Made by a program: the position numbers and the translations under genes. From assembly GCF_039537985.1 (NCBI RefSeq), contig NZ_BAABBN010000004.1, positions 310,001-374,000 on the forward strand: a stretch of 64,000 nucleotides of DNA, read 5' to 3'. Below the pieces are notes generated by a model that saw only the letters and a program-made list of their open reading frames with translations, was not told where the DNA came from and searched no databases. Below are positions 52,576 to 61,154 of the stretch, piece by piece. Numbering within the stretch: the first letter of the stretch is position 1; the number at the start of each line of letters is the position of its first letter. The stretch is from Litoribacillus peritrichatus (GTDB taxonomy: Bacteria; Pseudomonadota; Gammaproteobacteria; Pseudomonadales; Litoribrevibacteraceae).

Positions 52576-54226
52576 AGACGCGCTCCTTGAAAGTGCTCAT
52601 TCCGATGCGATTGAAAGTGTCGATGAAAAGTTCATCGTCCTGGCGGTGTTCAACGTAAATATTCAGGATCTTATCCAAGACATTGACGACTTCATCACGC
52701 TTGAATGACGGGCCAAGAATTTTACCAATGGCAGTATCAGTGATCTTACCGGAATCTCCGCCAAGGGAGATCTGATAGAATTCTTCGCCTTTTTTATCAA
52801 CACCCAGAATACCGATGTTGCCTACGTGGTGATGGCCACAGGCGTTCATACAACCTGAGATGTTCAGGTCAATATCACCCAGGTCGTGCAGGTAATCAAT
52901 GTCGTCGAAACGGCGCATGATTTCATCGGCAACAGGAATTGACTTGGCGTTAGCCAGCGCACAGTAGTCACCACCCGGGCAGCAGATCATGTCTGTCAGC
53001 AGGCCAAGGTTTGGCGTGGCGAAACCGGCTTCTTTGGCTTCTTCCCAGATGGCATAAAGGTCTGATTTCTTAACATCAGCCAGCACAATATTTTGCTCGT
53101 GAGTGGTACGTGCTTCACCAAAGCTGTATTTGTCTGCCAGGTCGGCAATCTTTTCAAGCTGAAGGTCTGTCACGTCGCCCGGTGCATGTCCAGGGCGTTT
53201 AATCGCCAGTGTGGCAACTGCGTAACCGGGCTTTTTGTGCTCAGCAACGTTGCGCTTCACCCAGTTGGCGAACCCTTTAGACTCTGCTAACTTAGCTTCA
53301 AACGCTTCGTTGTTGTCGCTCAGTGCTTCGTAAGCCGGTTCAGTGAAGTATGACTTCATTTTCTCAATCAATTCTGGCGTCAGCTTGCTGTCGCTGTCTT
53401 TGATGTGTGACCACTCTTCTTCAACCAGTTCAGCGAATACTTCAGGTGTCAGTGCTTTAACAAGAATCTTAATACGAGCCTTGTATTTGTTGAGTCGGTT
53501 ACCCTTCTGGTTGTATACGCGAATGATTGCGTCCAGATAAGTCAGCAGGTCTTCTGCTGGCAGGTATTCACGAATAGTGCTGCCAATGATTGGCGTACGG
53601 CCCAGGCCGCCACCCGCAACAACACGGAAGCCTGTTTCACCAGCGTCGTTCTTCACTAGGTGCAAAGAAATGTCGTGTACATCCGTAGCAGAGCGATCCG
53701 ACAAAGTGTTTGCGTTCACTGCAATCTTGAATTTTCTTGGTAGAAACGCAAATTCAGGATGGAAAGTAGACCACTGACGAATGATTTCACAATAAGGGCG
53801 TGGATCTTCAATTTCACCGTGACAAACGCCGGCGAACTGGTCGGTCGTTGTGTTACGGATGCAGTTGCCTGAGGTTTGAACCGCGTGCATTTCTACGGTC
53901 GCTAACTCGGCCAGAATTTCAGGTACGTCTGCCAATTCAGGCCAGTTGAACTGTACGTTTTGACGAGTACTGAAGTGCGCGTAGCCCTTATCGTACTTGC
54001 GTGCAATCTCTGCCAGTTTGCGCAGTTGGTTTGAAGCAAGCATGCCGTATGGCACAGCCACACGAAGCATAGGCGCCATACGTTGAACGTAAAGGCCGTT
54101 TTGCAAACGTAAAGGCAAGAATTCTTCTTCACTCAGTTTGCCATCAAAGTAGCGATTGGTTTGATCGCGGAATTGATTCACACGGTCTTCAATGATCGCA
54201 TGATCGTAGTCATCGTAAACGTACAT
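52559..54226 (-). CDS. cysI: Sulfite reductase hemoprotein subunit CysI
   Basis: Siroheme/4Fe-4S enzyme, 555 aa, reducing sulfite to sulfide for cysteine synthesis; nitrite reductase is the related alternative. Cluster ligands are visible as Cys-Cys-Pro-Gly-Gly-Asp-Tyr-Cys (about 414-421) and Ile-Ser-Gly-Cys-Met-Asn-Ala-Cys-Gly-His (about 453-462). The N-terminal half has Thr-Arg-Gln-Asn-Val-Gln-Phe-Asn-Trp and Thr-Ser-Gly-Asn-Cys-Ile-Arg-Asn-Thr, the siroheme-contact segments. No flavoprotein subunit (cysJ) is adjacent; the electron donor is probably ferredoxin or a separate protein. Confidence 0.94.
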   Translation of the reverse strand: MYVYDDYDHAIIEDRVNQFRDQTNRYFDGKLSEEEFLPLRLQNGLYVQRMAPMLRVAVPYGMLASNQLRKLAEIARKYDKGYAHFSTRQNVQFNWPELADVPEILAELATVEMHAVQTSGNCIRNTTTDQFAGVCHGEIEDPRPYCEIIRQWSTFHPEFAFLPRKFKIAVNANTLSDRSATDVHDISLHLVKNDAGETGFRVVAGGGLGRTPIIGSTIREYLPAEDLLTYLDAIIRVYNQKGNRLNKYKARIKILVKALTPEVFAELVEEEWSHIKDSDSKLTPELIEKMKSYFTEPAYEALSDNNEAFEAKLAESKGFANWVKRNVAEHKKPGYAVATLAIKRPGHAPGDVTDLQLEKIADLADKYSFGEARTTHEQNIVLADVKKSDLYAIWEEAKEAGFATPNLGLLTDMICCPGGDYCALANAKSIPVADEIMRRFDDIDYLHDLGDIDLNISGCMNACGHHHVGNIGILGVDKKGEEFYQISLGGDSGKITDTAIGKILGPSFKRDEVVNVLDKILNIYVEHRQDDELFIDTFNRIGMSTFKERVYAKAN

Positions 54227-54436
54227 GGGTTTGGTCTACTCCAGTTTCTCTGGTATTCAGAGAGCACTTAATCACAGTAATTATTGGTATTTAAAATTTT
54301 GCCAAAGATACAGCAATCTCGCCCGAGGCTAAACTACTGTTTTTTTATAATGGGCGCATTCTAAGTTATAAGGTTGTCAGGTCAAAATTCATATTTAATA
54401 TAAACATAATCGAAAAAGCCGATTATCTTGGCTCTT

Positions 54437-55828
54437 TTAATTGATTTTGTGCATATCAAGGTGGTCAAGGCTGACGGAGTGGTGGTTGCGCTTGTGTTCT
54501 CTGCGCCAAATGGAATACAGCCAGATGCTGTTGACGGCCCTTTGGCCTGCGTGCATCAAAAGATACAGTTCCAGTGAGCCGTTTTCAGTAAGGTGTAAGA
54601 CCAGCATCGAAGGCAGTAAAACGCCCCACTGGGTAAACACCAGAACTTTCATGACCGCTTTGTTTTGACGAATGGCATACAAAGACTGTTTGGTTGTGAT
54701 GGCAAATGCTTCAAGCAAAAGAGAAGGCGCTAAAACAAGCAGTGGGATGAAGGCCGCGTCTATCACATCGGGCTCATCAGTGAGTGTTTGAAGTATTTCG
54801 TTGGGGAAGGCATAAAGGCCGAGGCTTATCATGGCCACTAAACCGCCGGCGATCTGAATCGCAATGCGATACCAGTCTGTTGACAGCTCGGGATGTTGTC
54901 CGGTGGCCTGAAATTGGCTGTATGATTGGCTTATGAAGGTTGTAGCCGCCATGCCAATGCCAACGATTGGTAAGATCAATATAAGTGACAGGGTAATGAG
55001 CAGATGGGCTGCAGCCAGTTCACTGACGCCTAAGCGACCTATAATGGCCATGAATGCAGCGGTTCCGATGGCAAAAATGGTTTGTTGTAATGACGTTGGC
55101 CACGCCAGGTGCCAGCCAGTTTTGAGTTCACTTAAGCTAATTCGTTGTATTTCTTGCTTAACAAACAGGTGGCGACTTAATAGAAGTAAAATTAAGGTGC
55201 CGACCGTGATGGAAATCAAGTTGCCGACAGCCGCTCCGTTTAATCCCAGCTCAGGAAGTCCAAGTTCGCCATTCACTAATAAATAGCACAACACGCCCGA
55301 GCCTATGTGGCTTGCGAGTAAGCAAAGTAAAAACACTTTGGGCTTGTTGGCGCCGTGCCAATAGCCACGCATAGACATGAGGAGGGCAATTGGGAGAACG
55401 CTGAAGGTTTTGATTTGAAGGTAGATGGAGCCTGCTTCAATCAGAACAGGGTCATTCACCTGGAACGCAATAATCTCTGTTTTAAACAGGGAGACAGCCC
55501 CCAGGATGAGTAATGCGCAGCTGGTGATCTGAAAAATACAGATGTGAACAAAACGGCGGGCTTTTTGCGGGTCGCTGTCAATATAACGCGCAACCTGGGT
55601 TTGAGCAGAAATTGCAAAGCCGGCAAATGCAGACAGAAAAATAAAAAAGACGTAGTTGGCGGCTCCGCTCGCCGCGAGTGCAACTTGATTGTAGTGACCA
55701 AGAATGATGGTTTCGACCAAACTAAGCAGGCTAAGGGATAGCATCCCGGCGGCAATAGGCAAAGCCAGCTTGGTCAGTTGACGAGCGGAGGGTGCGTGGG
55801 CACCCCCATTTGTAAGCTCTGATGTCAT
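54437..55828 (-). CDS. MATE family efflux transporter
   Basis: Sodium- or proton-driven multidrug exporter, 463 aa with 12 predicted membrane segments. It starts Gln-Leu-Thr-Lys-Leu-Ala-Leu-Pro-Ile-Ala-Ala-Gly, with Thr-Ile-Ile-Leu-Gly-His-Tyr in helix 2. The second half repeats the pattern (Ala-Trp-Pro-Thr-Ser-Leu-Gln-Gln, then Gly-Ile-Gly-Met-Ala-Ala-Thr). It resembles the DinF branch. It starts 22 bp after metH and may share its transcript. The 210-bp gap to cysI downstream holds no gene. Confidence 0.92.
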   Translation of the reverse strand: MTSELTNGGAHAPSARQLTKLALPIAAGMLSLSLLSLVETIILGHYNQVALAASGAANYVFFIFLSAFAGFAISAQTQVARYIDSDPQKARRFVHICIFQITSCALLILGAVSLFKTEIIAFQVNDPVLIEAGSIYLQIKTFSVLPIALLMSMRGYWHGANKPKVFLLCLLASHIGSGVLCYLLVNGELGLPELGLNGAAVGNLISITVGTLILLLLSRHLFVKQEIQRISLSELKTGWHLAWPTSLQQTIFAIGTAAFMAIIGRLGVSELAAAHLLITLSLILILPIVGIGMAATTFISQSYSQFQATGQHPELSTDWYRIAIQIAGGLVAMISLGLYAFPNEILQTLTDEPDVIDAAFIPLLVLAPSLLLEAFAITTKQSLYAIRQNKAVMKVLVFTQWGVLLPSMLVLHLTENGSLELYLLMHAGQRAVNSIWLYSIWRREHKRNHHSVSLDHLDMHKIN

Positions 55829-55850
55829 GCTTGGTTACTGCTGGTTGCTA

Positions 55851-58800
55851 TTAAGAGTCGTAAGATAAGACAGGCGATAACCAACGTTCCAGTTCATTAA
55901 GTGGCATATTCTTACGCTCGGCCAGACTCTCGACCTGATCTTTAGCGATTTTTCCGGTGCCGAAGTAACGGCAATCCGGGTGAGAGAAGTACCAGCCGCT
56001 GACTGATGCCGCAGGGTACATGGCGAAGTGCTCGGTCAGCTCAACGCCAGTGTTCTTTTCGGCGTCCAGTAACTTAAATAAGGTCGCTTTTTCGGTGTGA
56101 TCCGGGCAGGCAGGGTAACCCGGTGCCGGACGAATGCCCTGATAGCGCTCTTTGATAAGTTCGTCGTTGGACAGTTCTTCGTCAGGAATATAACTCCATA
56201 GTTCTTTACGAACTTTGCGGTGCATGTATTCTGCGAAGGATTCCGCCAGGCGATCTGCTAATGCTTTAACCAGAATTGAGTTGTAATCGTCGTTGTTGTC
56301 TTCGTAGGATTTGGCCAGCTCTTCTGCGCCTATGCCAGCGGTTGTTACGAAACCGCCGACGTAGTCGTTTTTACCTGAAGCTTTCGGCGCGACAAAATCG
56401 GCCAAACTTTGGTTGGACTTGCCTTCCGGGCGTCGGTTTTGTTGACGAATATGGTGCAGGGTTTCCAGCAGTTCATTGTTCTCGCCATAGACTTCAATGT
56501 CGTCATCGTTGACCTGGTTGGCAGGCCAGAAGCCCACAACCGCTCTTGCTTGAATGAGTTTTTCATCGACGATCTTCTTAAGCATTTTCTGAGCATCGTT
56601 GTACAGGTTCGTCGCGGCTTCTCCTACCACTTCATCTTTAAGGATTTTGGGGAATTTACCCGCAAGATCCCAAGAGATGAAGAATGGCGTCCAGTCAATG
56701 GTGTCGACCAACTCTTCCAAAGGGAAATCCTCATACACTTTAACACCGGTGAAGCTTGGTGCCGGCGGCGTATAGCTGTCCCAATCGATTTGAGTTTTAT
56801 TGTTAATGGCTTCCTGGTAAGTCAGGTCGGCTTGTTTCGGCTTGCGCTTGGCGTTGCGTTCACGAACTTTGACGTATTCGGCGCGGGTGTCCGATACAAA
56901 TTTATCGCGCATGTCATCACTTAACAACGAGGTTGCAACCCCAACGCTGCGTGAAGCATCGGCCACGTAGCACGCCAGGTTTTTGGTGTAGTTTTGTTCA
57001 ATCTTCACCGCTGTATGGGCTTTGGAGGTCGTCGCACCACCGATGAGCAGCGGGATATCAAAACCCTGACGCTCCATTTCTTTAGCAACGTGTACCATTT
57101 CGTCCAGTGACGGCGTAATCAAGCCGCTGAGGCCAATGATGTCGACATTGTGTTCTTTGGCCGCTTTTAGAATGGTTTCACAGGGCACCATTACGCCAAG
57201 GTCGATTACTTCGTAGTTATTACACTGCAGAACTACGCCAACGATGTTTTTACCGATGTCGTGAACGTCGCCTTTTACGGTGGCCATCAGAATTTTGCCG
57301 TTGGATTGAATGACACCGTCTTTTTCCGCTTCAATGAATGGAATCAAGTGCGCTACAGCCTGTTTCATTACGCGGGCACTTTTTACCACCTGAGGCAGGA
57401 ACATTTTACCGGCGCCAAACAAATCGCCGACCACGTTCATGCCGTCCATCAGCGGGCCTTCAATGACTTCAATCGGGCGTTTTGCCTGAAGACGCGCTTC
57501 TTCGGTGTCTTCAATAATGAAATTGGTTAAGCCCTTTACTAAGGCGTGCTCAATCCGCTTGTTTACCGGTTGTTCGCGCCAGCTCAGATCTTCTTGCTGT
57601 TGTTTGACGCCGTCGCCACGGTACTGGTCGGCAATTTCAAGCAGTCTGTCCGTTCCATCTTCCCGGCGGTTAAGAATAACGTCCTCAACCCGTTCGCGAA
57701 GTTCTTTGGGAACTTCTTCGTAAATTTCCAGTTGGCCTGCATTTACAATCCCCATGCTCATGCCTTTTTGAATGGCGTGATACAGGAATACGGCGTGGAT
57801 GGCTTCTCGTACCGGGTTGTTGCCCCGGAAGGAGAAAGATACGTTACTCACGCCGCCGGATATTTTTGCGTATGGCAGGTTTTTAATGATGTAGTCACAA
57901 GAGTTAATAAAATCGACAGCATAGTTGTTATGCTCTTCGATGCCCGTAGCAACCGCAAAGATGTTGGGGTCGAAGATGATGTCTTCCGGGTTGAAACCAA
58001 CTTCATTAACCAGAATGTCATAAGAACGTTGGCAAATTTCATTTTTACGCGCTTCGGTGTCCGCCTGGCCAACTTCATCAAAGGCCATAACAATGACAGC
58101 AGCGCCGTAGCGCATACATAGCTTAGCGTGATGAACGAACGCTTCTTTGCCTTCTTTCATGCTGATGGAGTTTACAACGCACTTGCCCTGGACGCACTTT
58201 AGGCCCGCTTCGATGATTTCCCATTTCGAGGAGTCAATCATAATCGGTACGCGTGAAATGTCCGGTTCAGAAGCAATCAGGTTAAGGAAGTGAACCATGG
58301 CGTCCTGCGATTCCAACATGCCTTCATCCATGTTGATATCAATGATTTGAGCGCCGGCTTCTACCTGTTGGCGAGCAACTTCGAGAGCTTCATCGAACTG
58401 CTCTTCAACGATCAGGCGTTTAAAACGGGCCGAACCAGTCACGTTGGTTCGTTCCCCCACGTTTACAAACAAAGAATCTTCTGTGATGTTAAACGGCTCA
58501 AGACCACTTAAACGACATGCTTTCGGAATGTCCGGAATGACGCGTGGCTTAATGCCTGAAACTTTATCGGCAATGGCTTTGATATGCTCAGGGCTGGTAC
58601 CGCAACAACCACCTACAATGTTGACGAAGCCGCTGGTGGCGAACTCAGCAACAATGTTGCCAGTTTCTTCCGGAGTTTCGTCATACTCGCCAAACTCGTT
58701 GGGTAAACCCGCATTCGGGTGTGCACTGACAAAACAATCTGCTTTGGCGGCTAATTCTTCAACGTAAGGGCGAAGTTCGTCGCCACCTAATGCACAGTTA

Positions 58801-59543
58801 AAACCAATGCTTAATGGCTTGGCGTGAGCCAGTGAGTTGTAGAATGCTTCCGCCGTTTGACCTGATAAGGTACGACCACTGGCGTCAGTGATGGTGCCTG
58901 AGATCATGATCGGCAGGTCAAAACCCAGTTCTTCAAATACGTCCTGTACAGCAAATACGGCCGCTTTCGCATTTAAGGTATCGAAAATGGTTTCGATCAA
59001 AATAATGTCCGCACCGCCTTCAATTAAGCCGTGGGTTGCTTCCCGGTAGTTTTCAGCAAGCTCATCGAAAGTAACGTTACGCTTTGACGGATCATTCACG
59101 TCAGGAGAAATGGACGCAGTACGGCTGGTTGGGCCTAATACTCCGGCAACAAAACGGGGTTTGTCTGGATTCTTGGCGGTGTATGCATCGGCAGCGGCAC
59201 GAGCAACACGAGCGGACTCTCGGTTCAGCTCTTTAGCAATTTCCTGCATGTCGTAATCGGCTTGGGAAACTTGCGTCGAGTTAAAGGTGTTGGTTTCAAG
59301 AATATCGGTGCCTGATTCCAAATAGGCTTCATGAATCTTTTGGATAATCTCTGGCTGAGTAATCGACAGTAAATCATTGTTGCCTTTGATTTCCATATGG
59401 AAATCAGAAAAACGATCGCCTCGATAATCTTTTTCTTCCAGCTTATAGCTTTGGATCATAGTGCCCATTGCACCATCCAAGACCAGGATGCGTTTTTCTA
59501 ATTCTTGTTTTAGTCGCTCTGTTCTTTGCTGTCTGGTATCCAT
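55851..59543 (-). CDS. metH: Cobalamin-dependent methionine synthase MetH
   Basis: 1230 aa, the family's full length. Order: homocysteine domain (1-330) with zinc ligands in Gly-Phe-Asn-Cys-Ala-Leu-Gly and Gly-Gly-Cys-Cys-Gly-Thr-Ser; pterin-binding domain (about 355-620) with Asn-Val-Gly-Glu-Arg-Thr-Asn-Val-Thr-Gly-Ser; B12 cap and binding domain (about 660-900) with Asp-Val-His-Asp-Ile-Gly-Lys-Asn, the His being the lower cobalt ligand; SAM-dependent reactivation domain (about 920-1230) with Arg-Pro-Ala-Pro-Gly-Tyr-Pro-Ala-Cys. No B12 riboswitch was recognised in the 253-bp divergent region; an inverted repeat lies 36 bp before the start. Confidence 0.98.
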   Translation of the reverse strand: MDTRQQRTERLKQELEKRILVLDGAMGTMIQSYKLEEKDYRGDRFSDFHMEIKGNNDLLSITQPEIIQKIHEAYLESGTDILETNTFNSTQVSQADYDMQEIAKELNRESARVARAAADAYTAKNPDKPRFVAGVLGPTSRTASISPDVNDPSKRNVTFDELAENYREATHGLIEGGADIILIETIFDTLNAKAAVFAVQDVFEELGFDLPIMISGTITDASGRTLSGQTAEAFYNSLAHAKPLSIGFNCALGGDELRPYVEELAAKADCFVSAHPNAGLPNEFGEYDETPEETGNIVAEFATSGFVNIVGGCCGTSPEHIKAIADKVSGIKPRVIPDIPKACRLSGLEPFNITEDSLFVNVGERTNVTGSARFKRLIVEEQFDEALEVARQQVEAGAQIIDINMDEGMLESQDAMVHFLNLIASEPDISRVPIMIDSSKWEIIEAGLKCVQGKCVVNSISMKEGKEAFVHHAKLCMRYGAAVIVMAFDEVGQADTEARKNEICQRSYDILVNEVGFNPEDIIFDPNIFAVATGIEEHNNYAVDFINSCDYIIKNLPYAKISGGVSNVSFSFRGNNPVREAIHAVFLYHAIQKGMSMGIVNAGQLEIYEEVPKELRERVEDVILNRREDGTDRLLEIADQYRGDGVKQQQEDLSWREQPVNKRIEHALVKGLTNFIIEDTEEARLQAKRPIEVIEGPLMDGMNVVGDLFGAGKMFLPQVVKSARVMKQAVAHLIPFIEAEKDGVIQSNGKILMATVKGDVHDIGKNIVGVVLQCNNYEVIDLGVMVPCETILKAAKEHNVDIIGLSGLITPSLDEMVHVAKEMERQGFDIPLLIGGATTSKAHTAVKIEQNYTKNLACYVADASRSVGVATSLLSDDMRDKFVSDTRAEYVKVRERNAKRKPKQADLTYQEAINNKTQIDWDSYTPPAPSFTGVKVYEDFPLEELVDTIDWTPFFISWDLAGKFPKILKDEVVGEAATNLYNDAQKMLKKIVDEKLIQARAVVGFWPANQVNDDDIEVYGENNELLETLHHIRQQNRRPEGKSNQSLADFVAPKASGKNDYVGGFVTTAGIGAEELAKSYEDNNDDYNSILVKALADRLAESFAEYMHRKVRKELWSYIPDEELSNDELIKERYQGIRPAPGYPACPDHTEKATLFKLLDAEKNTGVELTEHFAMYPAASVSGWYFSHPDCRYFGTGKIAKDQVESLAERKNMPLNELERWLSPVLSYDS

Positions 59544-59578
59544 TAACTTACCGCCGTAATTTTCGCTGCTTGGTTCAA

Positions 59579-59602
59579 CATGATTTGTTCATTTAAATCA
59601 TG
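59579..59602. promoter_or_regulatory. Inverted repeat upstream of metH, possible operator
   Basis: CATGATTT (59579-59586) and AAATCATG (59595-59602), a perfect 8-8-8 inverted repeat, 36 bp upstream of metH. It does not fit the MetR pattern TGAA-N5-TTCA. Regulator unknown. Confidence 0.4.
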
Positions 59603-59726
59603 CTGATACATATTTCGAACTAAACCTGTTGTGAAATGACAGATTATATAAACCTAAAAGGGCGGTTATTCTACCAGATTTCCCAGAAGTTGAAATGGCT
59701 GGTACTTGAGTAAAACACTATACTAA

Positions 59727-59754
59727 TTGAAGTAACCGTAAGTTAGAGTACAAT
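59727..59754 (+). promoter_or_regulatory. Possible sigma-70 promoter of nfuA
   Basis: TTGAAG (59727-59732), 16 bases, TACAAT (59749-59754), 42 bp before the nfuA ATG. No IscR type 1 site was recognised around it. Confidence 0.5.
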
Positions 59755-59796
59755 GCACATCCTTGATGATGAGCCGCAGGCATAAAAAGGCAGGTT

Positions 59797-60405
59797 ATGA
59801 GCGAATACGAAGATATTGATCACAACATTAACGTGACAGATGGTGCAAAGAAGTACTTGGGTGAGTTATTGGCTAAACAAAATTCTCCAGGTATGGGTGT
59901 CCGTATGTATGTGACTCAGGCTGGAACCAAAGACGCTGAGACATGCCTGGCATATTGTAAGCCTGACGAAATCGTAGAATCAGACTTGGTCTCTGACTAC
60001 ATTGATTTTCGTTTGTACGTTGAACGCAACAGCGTTCCTTATTTGGATGAAGCGGTGGTGGATTTTGCTGAGGACAAACTTGGCGGCCAGCTTACAATTA
60101 AGGCACCGAATGCGAAAATGCCGAAAGTGGACGAAAACAGCCCGCTGCATGATCGCATCAACTACTTGTTAATGACCGAAGTTAATCCTGGTTTGGCTGC
60201 GCACGGTGGTGAAGTGAGTCTGGTCGAAATCACCGAAGATAAAGTGGCGGTATTACGTTTTGGTGGTGGTTGTCAGGGGTGTAGTGCGGTGGATATTACG
60301 CTGAAGAACGGTGTCGAAAAGCGTTTGCTTGAAGTGATTACTGAGTTGTCAGGTGTTCGTGATGTTACCGACCACACTGTGACGGATAACGCTTATTATC
60401 AGTGA
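59797..60405 (+). CDS. nfuA: Fe-S biogenesis protein NfuA
   Basis: Scaffold/carrier that delivers 4Fe-4S clusters, useful under oxidative stress and iron shortage; 202 aa. The N-terminal half is a degenerate A-type (HesB-like) domain (Gly-Ala-Lys-Lys-Tyr-Leu, without the three cluster cysteines in A-type order). The C-terminal Nfu domain has Leu-Ala-Ala-His-Gly-Gly-Glu-Val and Gly-Gly-Gly-Cys-Gln-Gly-Cys-Ser, the Cys-x2-Cys that binds the cluster between two subunits. A terminator follows. Confidence 0.96.
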   Translation: MSEYEDIDHNINVTDGAKKYLGELLAKQNSPGMGVRMYVTQAGTKDAETCLAYCKPDEIVESDLVSDYIDFRLYVERNSVPYLDEAVVDFAEDKLGGQLTIKAPNAKMPKVDENSPLHDRINYLLMTEVNPGLAAHGGEVSLVEITEDKVAVLRFGGGCQGCSAVDITLKNGVEKRLLEVITELSGVRDVTDHTVTDNAYYQ

Positions 60406-60444
60406 TTATTGATCTTAGCGGCCAAGCGCTGCTATGAAAAAATA

Positions 60445-60479
60445 AAGCCCGAAGAGTATTTGCTGTTCGGGCTTTTTTG
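60445..60479 (+). terminator. Terminator after nfuA
   Basis: AAGCCCGAA (60445-60453) pairs with TTCGGGCTT (60466-60474), loop of 12, followed by a T-run. Confidence 0.9.
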
Positions 60480-60549
60480 TTAAAGGTGTGATGAGTATAA
60501 ACATGAAGTTGGCCTGAGTTGAATTATGTATGATTTCAAGCGAACTCAG

Positions 60550-60879
60550 TTATTTTATGTCCTTCATGGATGCTCGAATGTAATCCGTTTCACCGTAAGC
60601 CTCTAGGATGGATATTTCTCTCAGCAGCTGGTTGGGGTCTATGCAGGTGGGCCTGTCCTCTAAATGACTGTGACCTAAGCTGCTGCCTGAAAAATCCCAC
60701 TCTATGAGAAAACCCATGCTGGCGGGGTTTTCTAAAAAACGGCGCATTATTGGACTGTAACGCTCTTCCAGGATGTCCAGCGTTCGTTGTTTTAGAGGCG
60801 TAAGGCTTTCAAAAATGACGCTCCATTTGGCGATTTCCTGTTGTTGCTTGTCATTTCTTCCAGCAAAAGCATGAACCAT
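60550..60879 (-). CDS. Hypothetical protein, 109 aa
   Basis: Not recognised. A soluble protein, charged and helix-rich, with Leu-Lys-Gln-Arg-Thr-Leu-Asp-Ile-Leu-Glu-Glu-Arg-Tyr and Ser-Gly-Ser-Ser-Leu-Gly-His-Ser-His-Leu-Glu-Asp. No signal peptide or membrane segment. On the minus strand, GGAGG sits just upstream of the ATG at 60879, which supports a real gene. It faces away from the PAS regulator across a 275-bp gap (60880-61154) in which no gene or clear promoter was seen. Confidence 0.65.
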   Translation of the reverse strand: MVHAFAGRNDKQQQEIAKWSVIFESLTPLKQRTLDILEERYSPIMRRFLENPASMGFLIEWDFSGSSLGHSHLEDRPTCIDPNQLLREISILEAYGETDYIRASMKDIK

Positions 60880-61154
60880 TGTTGCCTCCTGTATCTTTCC
60901 TCATGTGGTTATTACTGGCGTCGTAGCTAAAGCGCTACATTGAATTGAGCCCTTTAACTCGATTCAGTAATCCTTTAAGTCTAGTTCGAAGGTATTAATA
61001 TGGCTCGCTATTGATATGTGAGTTAATAGCTCTTTCGGATGGGCGGTTCGTAAAAAGACGACTTTAAAACCTGATTAATGTCAGTGAGGGTAACTCTCTA
61101 AGTTGCTAGAATGGTTGTTTAATGGATTTGTTATGACAGTTGAGTTTCAAAACT

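Noticed and set aside
57546..58121. Open frame of 191 codons antisense to metH
   Set aside because: Lies wholly inside the coding sequence of a clear, full-length metH; no ribosome site or recognisable product. Similar long antisense frames occur inside flgE (2317-2796), the flagellins and cysI and were left out for the same reason.
59544..59796. Cobalamin or SAM riboswitch before metH
   Set aside because: No B12-box or other riboswitch core was recognised by eye in the 253-bp region.
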